NCBI RefSeq assembly: GCF_012641745.1
Contig: NZ_WEHZ01000008.1
Span: 62,001 to 126,000, forward strand
Length of the DNA: 64,000 nucleotides
Reading direction: 5' to 3'
Source: Pseudoalteromonas peptidolytica
GTDB lineage: Bacteria; Pseudomonadota; Gammaproteobacteria; Enterobacterales; Alteromonadaceae
Within the stretch, counting starts at the first letter, position 1, and each line of letters begins with the position of its first letter. Position numbers and translations under genes: made by a program. A model generated the notes under the pieces. That model ran no database searches. It was not told the origin of the DNA and saw only the letters and a list, made by a program, of their open reading frames with translations. Below are positions 1-8,865 of this stretch, piece after piece.

Positions 1-2
1 AT

Positions 3-1751
3 CGTTACCCATTAAATTTAATGGTGGGAAAGTTGGCACCCACGACAACACACCGAGAGGTTTCACTTTCTCTTTCTAATGAAATGAATACGTTATGGCA
101 AAGCAAGGTGAGTGAAAGTGAATACTTTGCGGGGTGGAGTATCGGAGTCAGGGCGGTTCCATTGAAAACCATAATGCTTGGTAAATCTCCTATTTTGTTG
201 GTTGGTATATTTGCCGCATCGCTCGGTCTACTCGCCATTGCACTGCTGAATATTTGTAATTTGTATTTGGCTAGACTCAGCCAGATCCAGCGAAAATTAG
301 CTATTCAAGCTGTTGTTGGCGCCAAGGTAAAAGACATTGCATGGTCACAATGGCTGCCATTATTAAAGCTGTGTTTTGGCTCTGTGGTGATAGCCATAAT
401 TGTGGGCTATTTTCTGTGTGAGTTGCTACAGCAACAATTACTTGGTCTGTTACCACAAGCACAACTGATAACACTAACATGGCAAAGCGTTGCGGCGCTG
501 TGCATGGTTGCGTTACTAACAAGTGGTTTGCTGCTAGGTGGTGGTATGTCTGCGATACGTTATCAGCGGTTGGCGAAAGTACTAAAGCAAAGTGGTAAAG
601 GAAGCGCTGTGGTAGTCAGCAAGCGCGTACAAACATTAATGGCCATCAGCCAGCTCAGTCTTTCTGTCATGTTGATTTTCTTTTGTTTGCAAGTGGGGCT
701 GTCCGCATTGAGTCACTTACAGCAGTCCTACGCGGTGGACTTAGAAAATAAGTATGAAATGGTATTGTATGCGCCAGACAGTATGTCCGCATCTGAATAC
801 CAACAGGTAATGCACCAAGCCAGTGAGGTATTAGTCAATTTACCTGAAGTTACAGCTGTCAGTCGTAGTCGCTCACCTATAGAGTTAGGTTCAGGAACTT
901 GGTCACTCCAAGAGGTGACTACGCTTGAACGCGTGCACCCTGTTGGGCGAGTTATTGATAGCCAATACTTCGAATTTTTCTCGTTAGAATTATTAGAAGG
1001 GCGGTTTTTTGATAGTGAAGAGGTGCGCAGCGGTGAGCAACAACTCATCATTAATAAAACCTTTGCAGAGCAACTTGGTGGACAAGAGCAGGCACTTGGA
1101 AAGTTTCTCAGTTTCAATATTACAGATGACAGCGCCGCTTTTGAAATTATTGGCATCGTCGCCGATTTAGTCGAACCCGGAAAGCCACTGCAACCACATG
1201 TCTACAACGCGGTACTTGGCCAAAATAATATACTATTACAGACTACTATCCCGGTGAACAAAGCACACTTTTCAGCATTGCTAGCGCAAGTACACCCAGC
1301 TTTAAAAATATTTAGCTTTAAGTCTTTGGCTAAGCAGCGAGAGCAATATTTATTAACTGACACATTAGTAACCTATGGTGCACTGTTTCTATTTTCGTTG
1401 GTATTGCTTTTGGTTGTGGTCGGTTTAGCTGGTGTCTATCGCTATGGGCAGTCGCTCAGGTCTACTTATTACGCTACAAAGATGGTAGTAGGGGCTAAAT
1501 TTCAAGATTTACGAATAGAAGTGCTGTATACCCATGTACAACATCTTGGCGTTGCAATTTGTATCGCATTAGCTGGGGTTTTTTTGTTGTCTTGGTATTT
1601 TCAACAGCCCTTTTCTGTTGTCGACTTCATACTCGCTTCGATTGGCATCGTTATTACATCTAGTGTGTGCTTACTTACCTCGTTGCAACGTTTGCTGCGC
1701 ATGCCTTTGAGTGTGCTCATAGATCAGTCTACCGCGACCAAGGAGGTGTAA
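3..1751 (+). CDS. FtsX/MacB-type ABC transporter permease, 5' truncated by window edge
   Basis: Inner-membrane permease of the FtsX/MacB type. The frame stays open to the left edge of the window (no stop before the first visible ATG at 21), so the true start lies outside; about 580 residues are visible of a family usually near 800. Visible pieces are a TM block near residues 60-180 (after a partial periplasmic core), a TM helix near 215-235, a periplasmic MacB-like core around 240-440 and two or three C-terminal TM helices. The motifs GAKVKDI and GAKFQDL in loops after TM helices are typical of the FtsX domain. The stop codon overlaps the next permease start by one base, so the two are translationally coupled and probably form a heterodimer with an ATPase encoded upstream of the window. 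Substrate unknown. Confidence 0.85.
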   Translation, partial: RYPLNLMVGKLAPTTTHREVSLSLSNEMNTLWQSKVSESEYFAGWSIGVRAVPLKTIMLGKSPILLVGIFAASLGLLAIALLNICNLYLARLSQIQRKLAIQAVVGAKVKDIAWSQWLPLLKLCFGSVVIAIIVGYFLCELLQQQLLGLLPQAQLITLTWQSVAALCMVALLTSGLLLGGGMSAIRYQRLAKVLKQSGKGSAVVVSKRVQTLMAISQLSLSVMLIFFCLQVGLSALSHLQQSYAVDLENKYEMVLYAPDSMSASEYQQVMHQASEVLVNLPEVTAVSRSRSPIELGSGTWSLQEVTTLERVHPVGRVIDSQYFEFFSLELLEGRFFDSEEVRSGEQQLIINKTFAEQLGGQEQALGKFLSFNITDDSAAFEIIGIVADLVEPGKPLQPHVYNAVLGQNNILLQTTIPVNKAHFSALLAQVHPALKIFSFKSLAKQREQYLLTDTLVTYGALFLFSLVLLLVVVGLAGVYRYGQSLRSTYYATKMVVGAKFQDLRIEVLYTHVQHLGVAICIALAGVFLLSWYFQQPFSVVDFILASIGIVITSSVCLLTSLQRLLRMPLSVLIDQSTATKEV

Positions 1752-4135
1752 TGAAATATTGGCATGCACAACTCAGTCGAGCCAAACTTAACGTGGTTTT
1801 GGTCATCTTATTGAGCTTATCTTTTGCTGCGTTAATGATGAGCGTTGCGCTATCGTGGCACGCATATCAGCCTTTGCCCTACCCGCAAAGTGACAAGCTG
1901 ATGTGGCTGCGTTCAGACATGGTAGGTGACGATCAAAAAGTGGTCATGGCGCAAGCAATGTCTACGCCCGTCGCATGGCAATTGGCACAGGATAAACAGG
2001 TTTTTGAACAGGCCTCTGCGGTATTTTACAGCCAAGGGCTACTTCGAGGAGCGCTCGTTGAGCCCAAGGTATCGACCACTTATGTGCATCAAGAGTTTTT
2101 CTCCTTATTTGACATGTCGCTTAAACGAGGGCGGTGGTTTTCTCAATCAGATACATTAGGCGAAACGTTGAATGAAGCTGTGGTTAGCGAATGCTTTGCT
2201 CAGCAGCATTTATCCGGTGATGCGCTGATTGGTCAAATACTACAACTAGATGAGCGATATTTCACTATTGTAGGCGTTGCCGCGTGTGATGACCAAGAGC
2301 CTCAGTTATTTCAGTCTAATCAAGGTAGTGATGTTTTTCTGCCTTTTGCTTTGGCCATAGGGGAAGGTATCTCTGATCTGGATCATTTAGCAGTAAGAAG
2401 TGATGTGTTTCTTGTTGGTCGAGTACCAAAGAGTAAGGACGTTGAGCTACACCTTGCTGTGCAACAGGCAAACCTACAAAGCGCATTTAAGCAGGCGCAA
2501 ATTCAGCAAGGACTACCTGGACGGGTTGAGCTTGTATTTGCCTTACAGCCATTGGTGAATAAACTCAAAGGCCAGTTAAAAACGACAATGCACTGGCTGA
2601 CTTTTGCTAGTGTCGCGTTATTGTTGATTACGTTAGTGAATACTTTTTCGCTATACCTTTTAGATTTTAAATCAAAGCAAACACAACTGGCGCTAGCGAT
2701 CACAATGGGTGCCAAGCGCGCTGACTTAAAGCGAGCACAATGGTGTTATATCGCGTTCATATTTTTACTGTCATCAGCGATTGCAGCGGTGATAGCGCAA
2801 GGGGGACTTGGACTATTTCGCGTTTGGACACAAGCGAGCTTGGCTCATGTTACATGGTTATCTGTACCATGGTGGAGCATTCTGAGTGTTATCGCTTTTA
2901 GTCAGCTATGTGCATGGGTATTTGTGTCATTAGCATTATCGCAAGTTTCATTTCGAGATATTCGTAGTCAACTCAGTGGCTCGGGCAAAGGACAAACCAA
3001 GCAATTACCAAACTGGGTTGGCCAGAGTTTACTTGGTACACAAATGGGCATTGGCGCCATTACGATGGGGCTAGCATTTTGGCTGCTGAGTTATTTTGGT
3101 GGTCAATTACTTACCCATAGTGGTTTTAACGCTGAATCACTTTATTTTGTTGAGCTACAGCAAAGTGACTATGCTCGGAGCGATGACGCTATACAAGCGA
3201 GATATAACCAAGCAAAGATCAATTTAGCAGCGTTAAATAATCACCCAGATATAGACAGTGCAGCGCTAGCAGCAGTCATTCCTCATGAATTTGTATTTTT
3301 AGAGCCATTAAGTCGCGGTGACGATGGTACTAATATGATAACGGCTTATTTACAGCTTATTGGTGAAAACTATTTTGTCACTACGGGTCAACGTTTTATT
3401 GCCGGTGGTGGGTTTAATCAAGATGACTTGAGTACAACAGATACTGGACAAAAGGTGATCATCAACCAAAAGCTAGCACAGATGTTGGAGCTCAATAGCA
3501 ATGATGTTGGCACGACGCTATACGACAGGCATCAGCGTCCGATAAAACTAGTCGGCATCGTTGAGAATACCTTCAGTCATAGTTTACAAGTGCAACCACT
3601 TGCCTACCTGCCATTTAACTTTATCAACGGCAATATTATCGTGCGCGCAAAAGCGAATGCTTCGCTGGAATTAAACACGATAACTGAGCTTTATAAGGCA
3701 CATAACCCAAGCCAGTCTATCTTGAGACTCGTAGACATAAAGGCGCGCATGCAGCAACTGAACAAATCCGCTATGTTGAGTTTTTGGGCAGGGTTAGCGA
3801 TAGCTGTGGTAATGCTGTTTCAAGTCGTTGCGGGTATGTATGGCTTAATTGGGTATTTAGCTATTCTTAGTGCGCCTGTTTTTTCGATTAAATGTTTAGT
3901 CGGAGCCAAAGTCAGGGATATTTTAGTCGAGCAATGTAAAGTGCGCGCATATTTGATAATACCAGTGATGATCTGCGCATACATACTGTCTTTAGCTATA
4001 GGTCGCGCGTTTGGTATTTTAACTGCGCAGTTATGGATCTATATGATAGTTGCGTGCGTATTTACCAGTTGTATTATTTTTATACTTGAACTTTATCATG
4101 TTTCTCAACAAGCAAACCCCAAAGAACCCCAGTAG
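1751..4135 (+). CDS. FtsX/MacB-type ABC transporter permease
   Basis: Second permease of the pair, 794 residues. The start chosen is the ATG at 1751, which overlaps the preceding TAA by one base and sits just behind a strong AGGAGGT site; an in-frame ATG at 1667 lies inside the upstream gene and has no such site. Architecture: N-terminal TM helix (about 15-35), MacB-like periplasmic core, TM helices near 280-390, a central TM helix near 430-460, a second periplasmic core, and a C-terminal three-helix FtsX domain. GAKRADL and GAKVRDI repeat the loop motif seen in the first permease. It is known for this family that such duplicated FtsX permeases work with a MacB-like ATPase and a fusion protein; neither partner is visible immediately downstream. 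The exported substrate cannot be told from sequence. Confidence 0.88.
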   Translation: MKYWHAQLSRAKLNVVLVILLSLSFAALMMSVALSWHAYQPLPYPQSDKLMWLRSDMVGDDQKVVMAQAMSTPVAWQLAQDKQVFEQASAVFYSQGLLRGALVEPKVSTTYVHQEFFSLFDMSLKRGRWFSQSDTLGETLNEAVVSECFAQQHLSGDALIGQILQLDERYFTIVGVAACDDQEPQLFQSNQGSDVFLPFALAIGEGISDLDHLAVRSDVFLVGRVPKSKDVELHLAVQQANLQSAFKQAQIQQGLPGRVELVFALQPLVNKLKGQLKTTMHWLTFASVALLLITLVNTFSLYLLDFKSKQTQLALAITMGAKRADLKRAQWCYIAFIFLLSSAIAAVIAQGGLGLFRVWTQASLAHVTWLSVPWWSILSVIAFSQLCAWVFVSLALSQVSFRDIRSQLSGSGKGQTKQLPNWVGQSLLGTQMGIGAITMGLAFWLLSYFGGQLLTHSGFNAESLYFVELQQSDYARSDDAIQARYNQAKINLAALNNHPDIDSAALAAVIPHEFVFLEPLSRGDDGTNMITAYLQLIGENYFVTTGQRFIAGGGFNQDDLSTTDTGQKVIINQKLAQMLELNSNDVGTTLYDRHQRPIKLVGIVENTFSHSLQVQPLAYLPFNFINGNIIVRAKANASLELNTITELYKAHNPSQSILRLVDIKARMQQLNKSAMLSFWAGLAIAVVMLFQVVAGMYGLIGYLAILSAPVFSIKCLVGAKVRDILVEQCKVRAYLIIPVMICAYILSLAIGRAFGILTAQLWIYMIVACVFTSCIIFILELYHVSQQANPKEPQ

Positions 4136-4372
4136 TTTGTAACTAGAACAGAAACTTTTTGTTATGAAATCTGCAATAGTGATACGAAATATTGGCGCTG
4201 TACATAACTTGGAGTTTAGTTCTAATTATTTGAAATAAATAAACAATGCTCCAGTTTTAAGGCGCACTGAGAGGAGGTGGTGGGAAGGTGTAACAGATTC
4301 TTACAAATGTCACATCCGAGAACGCGCTAAACTTGTTACTATACGGTCAGGAAATTATCAATAGGTACTGTC

Positions 4373-5542
4373 ATGCAAGCTAAAACTCTAAAATGGATTC
4401 TACCCTTTACCGTGCTTATAGCCGGTGTTGTCGGCTTTAATGTCGTCAATGCGGTTGCTAAAAGTGAGCCTGAGAAACAAGAAGTTGATTCTCGTCCTGT
4501 TGTTGAAGTGGAAACCTTAGCCGCGCAAGATCATCAAGTGGTGATACAAAGCTATGGGGAAGTCAAACCGCTTGAAAGCACTCAACTGTCTATCCAAGTA
4601 TCGGGAGAAGTAGAATACTGGCATCCGAGCTTTGTCGAGGGTGGTATAGTGCAAAAGGGCGAAGTGCTATTGCGAATTGAGCAAGATAATTATGAGGCAG
4701 CTGTACTCCAAGCGGAAGCTGAATTGGCACGAGCAGAAGCGCAGTTAATTGAAGAGCAAGCGCAAGCGGATGTTGCCGCAGATGAAGCGAGACGATTTCC
4801 AACCAAAAAACATACCGACCTATTCTTACGCAAGCCCCAAGTGATGAGCGCAAAGGCGTCAGTTAAATCAGCCAAAGCAGCACTACAACGCGCTAGAAGA
4901 GATCTTGAAAATTGTGAAGTTATTACCCCTTATAATGCCTTGGTGGTGAGTAAGCAGGTGGGCCTTGGTCAGTTTGTTTCTATGGGCAGCTCGGTTGGCA
5001 TTTTAAATAATATTGAAACAGCGGAAGTTATTATTCCGATCGCGGGGTTTGATTCCGTATTTTTACCTGAGCGTGTATCTGGACTGGCTGCAACTGTTTA
5101 TCAGCGAGGTGCTAATGCCTTTAGCCGTGAAGCTGTTATAGACAGAGACTTGGGCACGGTTGATCAGCAGACACGGATGAACAACTTAGTGGTGCGTATT
5201 GAAGACCCCTATGGGCTAACAACTGGTCAGCCAGCAGTGAAGTACGGCACTTATGTACAGGTTAGCTTTGCAGGTAAAACGTTAAAGCAAATCTACCGTC
5301 TACCTCAAGAAATCGTGAATAATCAATCCATTTGGTTGCTTAATCAAGACAACCAACTTGAGCCTCGAAAGGTGCAGGTGATCCGCGAAGAGGGTAAGTT
5401 TTTCTTGATTGGTGATGGCATTACGAGTCACGACAAAGTGGTTATGACACCACCAGAGTACCCGCAAAAGGGCATGGAAGTAAAAGTTGCAGGCACGGAT
5501 CAGCCAGCAAAGCCAAGTAGTAGTCAGCCGGAAAAGCTGTAA
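4373..5542 (+). CDS. RND efflux periplasmic adaptor (membrane fusion protein)
   Basis: Periplasmic adaptor of a tripartite RND efflux system, 389 residues. An uncleaved N-terminal membrane segment or signal (about residues 8-28) is followed by a beta strand/lipoyl-type half, an alanine/glutamate-rich coiled-coil hairpin (about 100-180, with the AEAELARAEAQL pattern), the second lipoyl half (VVSKQVGLGQFVSMG) and beta-barrel and membrane-proximal domains. The C-terminal tail is proline/serine/lysine-rich. It lies 15 bases before the RND pump, so the two form one operon. A 237-bp gap separates it from the ABC permeases. No outer-membrane TolC-type gene is adjacent, so a channel encoded elsewhere is probably used. 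Confidence 0.93.
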   Translation: MQAKTLKWILPFTVLIAGVVGFNVVNAVAKSEPEKQEVDSRPVVEVETLAAQDHQVVIQSYGEVKPLESTQLSIQVSGEVEYWHPSFVEGGIVQKGEVLLRIEQDNYEAAVLQAEAELARAEAQLIEEQAQADVAADEARRFPTKKHTDLFLRKPQVMSAKASVKSAKAALQRARRDLENCEVITPYNALVVSKQVGLGQFVSMGSSVGILNNIETAEVIIPIAGFDSVFLPERVSGLAATVYQRGANAFSREAVIDRDLGTVDQQTRMNNLVVRIEDPYGLTTGQPAVKYGTYVQVSFAGKTLKQIYRLPQEIVNNQSIWLLNQDNQLEPRKVQVIREEGKFFLIGDGITSHDKVVMTPPEYPQKGMEVKVAGTDQPAKPSSSQPEKL

Positions 5543-5557
5543 CAGCAAGGAGCGACC

Positions 5558-8500
5558 ATGAGTGATATAGAAAAAGCACCGCAGCGCGGGATTATTGCTT
5601 ACTTTGCGAATAACCCAGTAGCAGCGAATTTGTTGATGGTTTTTATACTGATAATGGGCTTTATCAGTTACATGACTATTCAAAGGCAAATGTTTCCCAA
5701 CTTCGAAATTAACTATGTGACAGTGTCAGCTGTTTATCCAGGCGCTTCTCCTCAAGAAATTGAGGAAGGTATCCTAGTTAAGATTGAGGAAGCATTAAAA
5801 GACGTTACCGAAATTAAAAAAGGGGTGTACCGTGCTGCTCGTGGTAGCGGTAGTGCGCAGCTAGAGATCTATAAAGATGAAGACCTCACCGAGGTTGAAG
5901 ATAAAATTCGCTCTAGAGTCAACAGTATTGCGACGTTCCCTGCATCTATGGAGCCCGCTCAAGTACAGTTGGTGGAGTTTCGTCAAGATGTTGTGAATGT
6001 TGCCCTTGCTGGTAATTTGCCATTAAATGCGCTTAAGCCAATAGCGAAAGAGATTGAGGACGAGCTATTAGAGATCCCAACTATTTCCCTAGTTGACCGC
6101 TCAACACCTAACTACGAGATTGGCATCGAAGTGGACCCTGATGCGCTGCGTCGTTATAACTTAACTATCAGTGATGTGAGCAATGCTATACGTCGTTACT
6201 CAACTAACATTTCGGCTGGGCAAATTAGAACAGACTCCGGCATTATTGCGGTGCGTGTGGAAAACCAAATGTACCGTGGAAATGAATTTAGAAATATCCC
6301 CGTTAAAGTTGGCGATAATGGCGCGAAGATTTACCTGCAAGACATTGCAGAAATCAAAGATGGTCTTACCGAAGGCGAGTACTACTTTCGATTAAATGGT
6401 GAGAACGCGGTGTTCTTGTCGGTAAAAGCGACGAAAGACCAAAATATGATCCCAATCGCGCAAGCGGTACATAAATACATAGAAGAAAAAAACCAAACCT
6501 TACCTTCAGGTCTACGTCTTGAACCTATTGTGGATATGACGTACTACCTTAACGCACGATTAGAAATGATGAAGAGCAATATGCTGCAAGGTGCCCTGCT
6601 GGTTGCCATTATGCTGACACTTTTCTTGCGCTTCAAGTTGGCCCTTTGGGTGATGATTGGTTTACCTGTGTGTTTCTTAGGGGCGTTTTTGTTTATGCCA
6701 GCCCTTGGGATCAGTATCAATATTATCTCTTTATTTGCCTTTATTATGGTACTGGGTATTGTGGTGGACGATGCTATTGTCATAGGAGAATCCGCCTATT
6801 CAGAGATCGAGCGCAAAGGTCACAGTGTAAAGAATGTGGTGATTGGTGCTAAGCGCGTAGCGACTCCAGCAACGTTCGGCGTATTGACGACGATTGCGGT
6901 GTTTGCGCCTATGCTGTTTTCTTCAGGCCCTGAAAGCGCATTTTTTAAATCAATTTCAGGCGTGATTATATTATGTTTGATATTCAGTTTAATAGAATCT
7001 AAGTGGATCTTACCTGCGCATATCGCCCACACTAAGATTAAGCCAATGCGTGCCAACAGCCGCCGCGCTGCGTTTAACAAAAAGTTTTTTGCCTTTGTAA
7101 ATGGGCCTTATAAACGTTTTATTGAGCGTTGTGTTGAGTGGCGCTGGACTGTACTGCTGAGCTTTGTTGCGATGTTGGTGTTCAGCTTAAGTTTGGTGAC
7201 TTCAAATCTTGTGCGCTTTATTCCGTTCCCGAAAGTGCCTGAAGACTATCCGAAAATAGAAATCACCATGAACGATAATGTGTCGGATGAACAAACGATT
7301 GCAGCAATGCAGGCAATTGAGTTGATGGTACGTAACGTGGATAAAGAGATTGTTCAAGAGTTTGGCCAAGGCATTATCAAAGATGTATACGCTTGGAACC
7401 AAAGTCGAACTAAGGGCTCGGTACTTGCGACATTAGTTGAAGAGGATCTTAGACCATTTACAGCCTTTGAGTTGGCACGTCGTTGGCGTGAAGCGATGCC
7501 AGAAATTACCGCAGTAAAATCAATCATTGTATACGATAGTGTTGGTGAGCAAAGCGGTGGCGAAGGCGAATTTGGTTATCGCCTACTCGGCTCTGATATA
7601 GATACGCTTAATGCGGCTGGCAGACAGCTTATAGCCATGCTGCAACAACAGCCTGGGCTATTTGATATTAGCTCAAGTATTGACCCTGCAAGCAAGGAAG
7701 TGCAAATAGCATTGAAGCCAGTTGCCTATGAATTAGGCTTACAACTTTCAGATGTTGCCATTCAAGTAGGCAATAGCTTCTATGGTGGTGAGGCGCAGCG
7801 CGTGATCCGTGACGGTGAAGAAATTAAAGTGATGGTACGTTACCCAGAGCTTGACCGTAGGGCACTTGCTTCACTTAAGCGCACTATCATTACCACCGCA
7901 CAAGGTAAAGAAGTCATGCTTGGTGACGTAGTCGAATTTATTGAAAAGCCAGGGATCAACTATATTCGTCGTGAAGATGGGTTTAGAACCGTTTATGTTT
8001 ACGGCAGTATTGATGAAGAGCTGATCGAGCCTGATGCTGTGGTGAAGAATATTGAAGACAACATTTTACCTGATCTGCTCAAACAGTTCCCTGGTGTGAA
8101 AACCAAATTGGGTGGCTCTGTTGAAGAGCGCCAAGCGCAAACCAGTGAGCAAATCCTCTTCTTCGCCGCGGGTATGCTGATGGTATATATCCTCTTAGCT
8201 GTGCCGCTGAAAAGTTACGCACAGCCACTGATCGTAATGTCGGTTATCCCATTTAGTTTAGTCGGTGCGCTGTGGGGGCATTTAATCTTTGGCTTAGATA
8301 TGAGTACCATGTCGATGTTTGGCTTGGTTGCAGCCGCAGGGGTTGTTATTAACGACTCCTTGGTAATGACAGATTATATTAACCAAGCTCGTGCAGAAGG
8401 TGTGCGGATCAAAGATGCGGTAGTTGAGGCCGGCTGTGCTCGCTTTAGGGCTATCACCCTAACATCCATCACGACCTTTGCTGGTGTGATGCCCATCATC

Positions 8501-8713
8501 TTTGAAACAAGCTTGCAGGCGCGTTTTGTGATCCCAATGGCTGTTTCACTAGGGTTCGCGGTGTTATTTGCAACGCTGATAACACTGGTGTTAGTACCTG
8601 CTTTATATCTTATCTTGGCCGATGTACAAGCTGCGGGTGCTCGTCTAAAAGGAAAAATCAGACGTAAGCCACTGACAGATGATGAACCACTAGACGAAGC
8701 TGAGATCCAGTAA
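5558..8713 (+). CDS. RND efflux transporter permease subunit
   Basis: Inner-membrane proton-driven efflux pump of the AcrB/MexF superfamily, 1051 residues, the usual family length. TM1 starts near residue 22; a large periplasmic porter domain follows; a TM block spans about 335-550; then a second porter domain (570-860) and the last TM block (about 870-1015). VVDDAIVIGES in TM4 carries the paired acidic residues used in proton relay in this family. An AAGGAG ribosome site precedes the ATG. It is encoded 15 bases after its adaptor and ends just before a strong terminator. The sequence resembles the AcrB/CusA-like multidrug group more than heavy-metal pumps, since no methionine relay is evident; substrate is not predictable. 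Confidence 0.95.
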   Translation: MSDIEKAPQRGIIAYFANNPVAANLLMVFILIMGFISYMTIQRQMFPNFEINYVTVSAVYPGASPQEIEEGILVKIEEALKDVTEIKKGVYRAARGSGSAQLEIYKDEDLTEVEDKIRSRVNSIATFPASMEPAQVQLVEFRQDVVNVALAGNLPLNALKPIAKEIEDELLEIPTISLVDRSTPNYEIGIEVDPDALRRYNLTISDVSNAIRRYSTNISAGQIRTDSGIIAVRVENQMYRGNEFRNIPVKVGDNGAKIYLQDIAEIKDGLTEGEYYFRLNGENAVFLSVKATKDQNMIPIAQAVHKYIEEKNQTLPSGLRLEPIVDMTYYLNARLEMMKSNMLQGALLVAIMLTLFLRFKLALWVMIGLPVCFLGAFLFMPALGISINIISLFAFIMVLGIVVDDAIVIGESAYSEIERKGHSVKNVVIGAKRVATPATFGVLTTIAVFAPMLFSSGPESAFFKSISGVIILCLIFSLIESKWILPAHIAHTKIKPMRANSRRAAFNKKFFAFVNGPYKRFIERCVEWRWTVLLSFVAMLVFSLSLVTSNLVRFIPFPKVPEDYPKIEITMNDNVSDEQTIAAMQAIELMVRNVDKEIVQEFGQGIIKDVYAWNQSRTKGSVLATLVEEDLRPFTAFELARRWREAMPEITAVKSIIVYDSVGEQSGGEGEFGYRLLGSDIDTLNAAGRQLIAMLQQQPGLFDISSSIDPASKEVQIALKPVAYELGLQLSDVAIQVGNSFYGGEAQRVIRDGEEIKVMVRYPELDRRALASLKRTIITTAQGKEVMLGDVVEFIEKPGINYIRREDGFRTVYVYGSIDEELIEPDAVVKNIEDNILPDLLKQFPGVKTKLGGSVEERQAQTSEQILFFAAGMLMVYILLAVPLKSYAQPLIVMSVIPFSLVGALWGHLIFGLDMSTMSMFGLVAAAGVVINDSLVMTDYINQARAEGVRIKDAVVEAGCARFRAITLTSITTFAGVMPIIFETSLQARFVIPMAVSLGFAVLFATLITLVLVPALYLILADVQAAGARLKGKIRRKPLTDDEPLDEAEIQ

Positions 8714-8740
8714 TTTAGTATCATTATTAGTCATTCAACA

Positions 8741-8769
8741 GGCCGAGCCATAAAGCTCGGCCTTTTTGT
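8741..8769 (+). terminator. Intrinsic terminator of the RND efflux operon
   Basis: A perfect 8-bp GC-rich stem (GGCCGAGC / GCTCGGCC) with a six-base CATAAA loop is followed directly by TTTTTG. It sits 28 bases after the pump stop codon. Confidence 0.9.
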
Positions 8770-8865
8770 TTACGCCTTATGTCTGCCTTGGAATTGCTTG
8801 GAGAATTAAGCTGATTGATATTACACTGGCAAAAAATGATAGAAATTTAGGATGAACACTAGGTG

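Noticed and set aside
1667..1750. Upstream in-frame ATG for the second ABC permease
   Set aside because: It lies within the first permease gene, and the ATG at 1751 has a strong ribosome site and an overlap typical of coupled genes.
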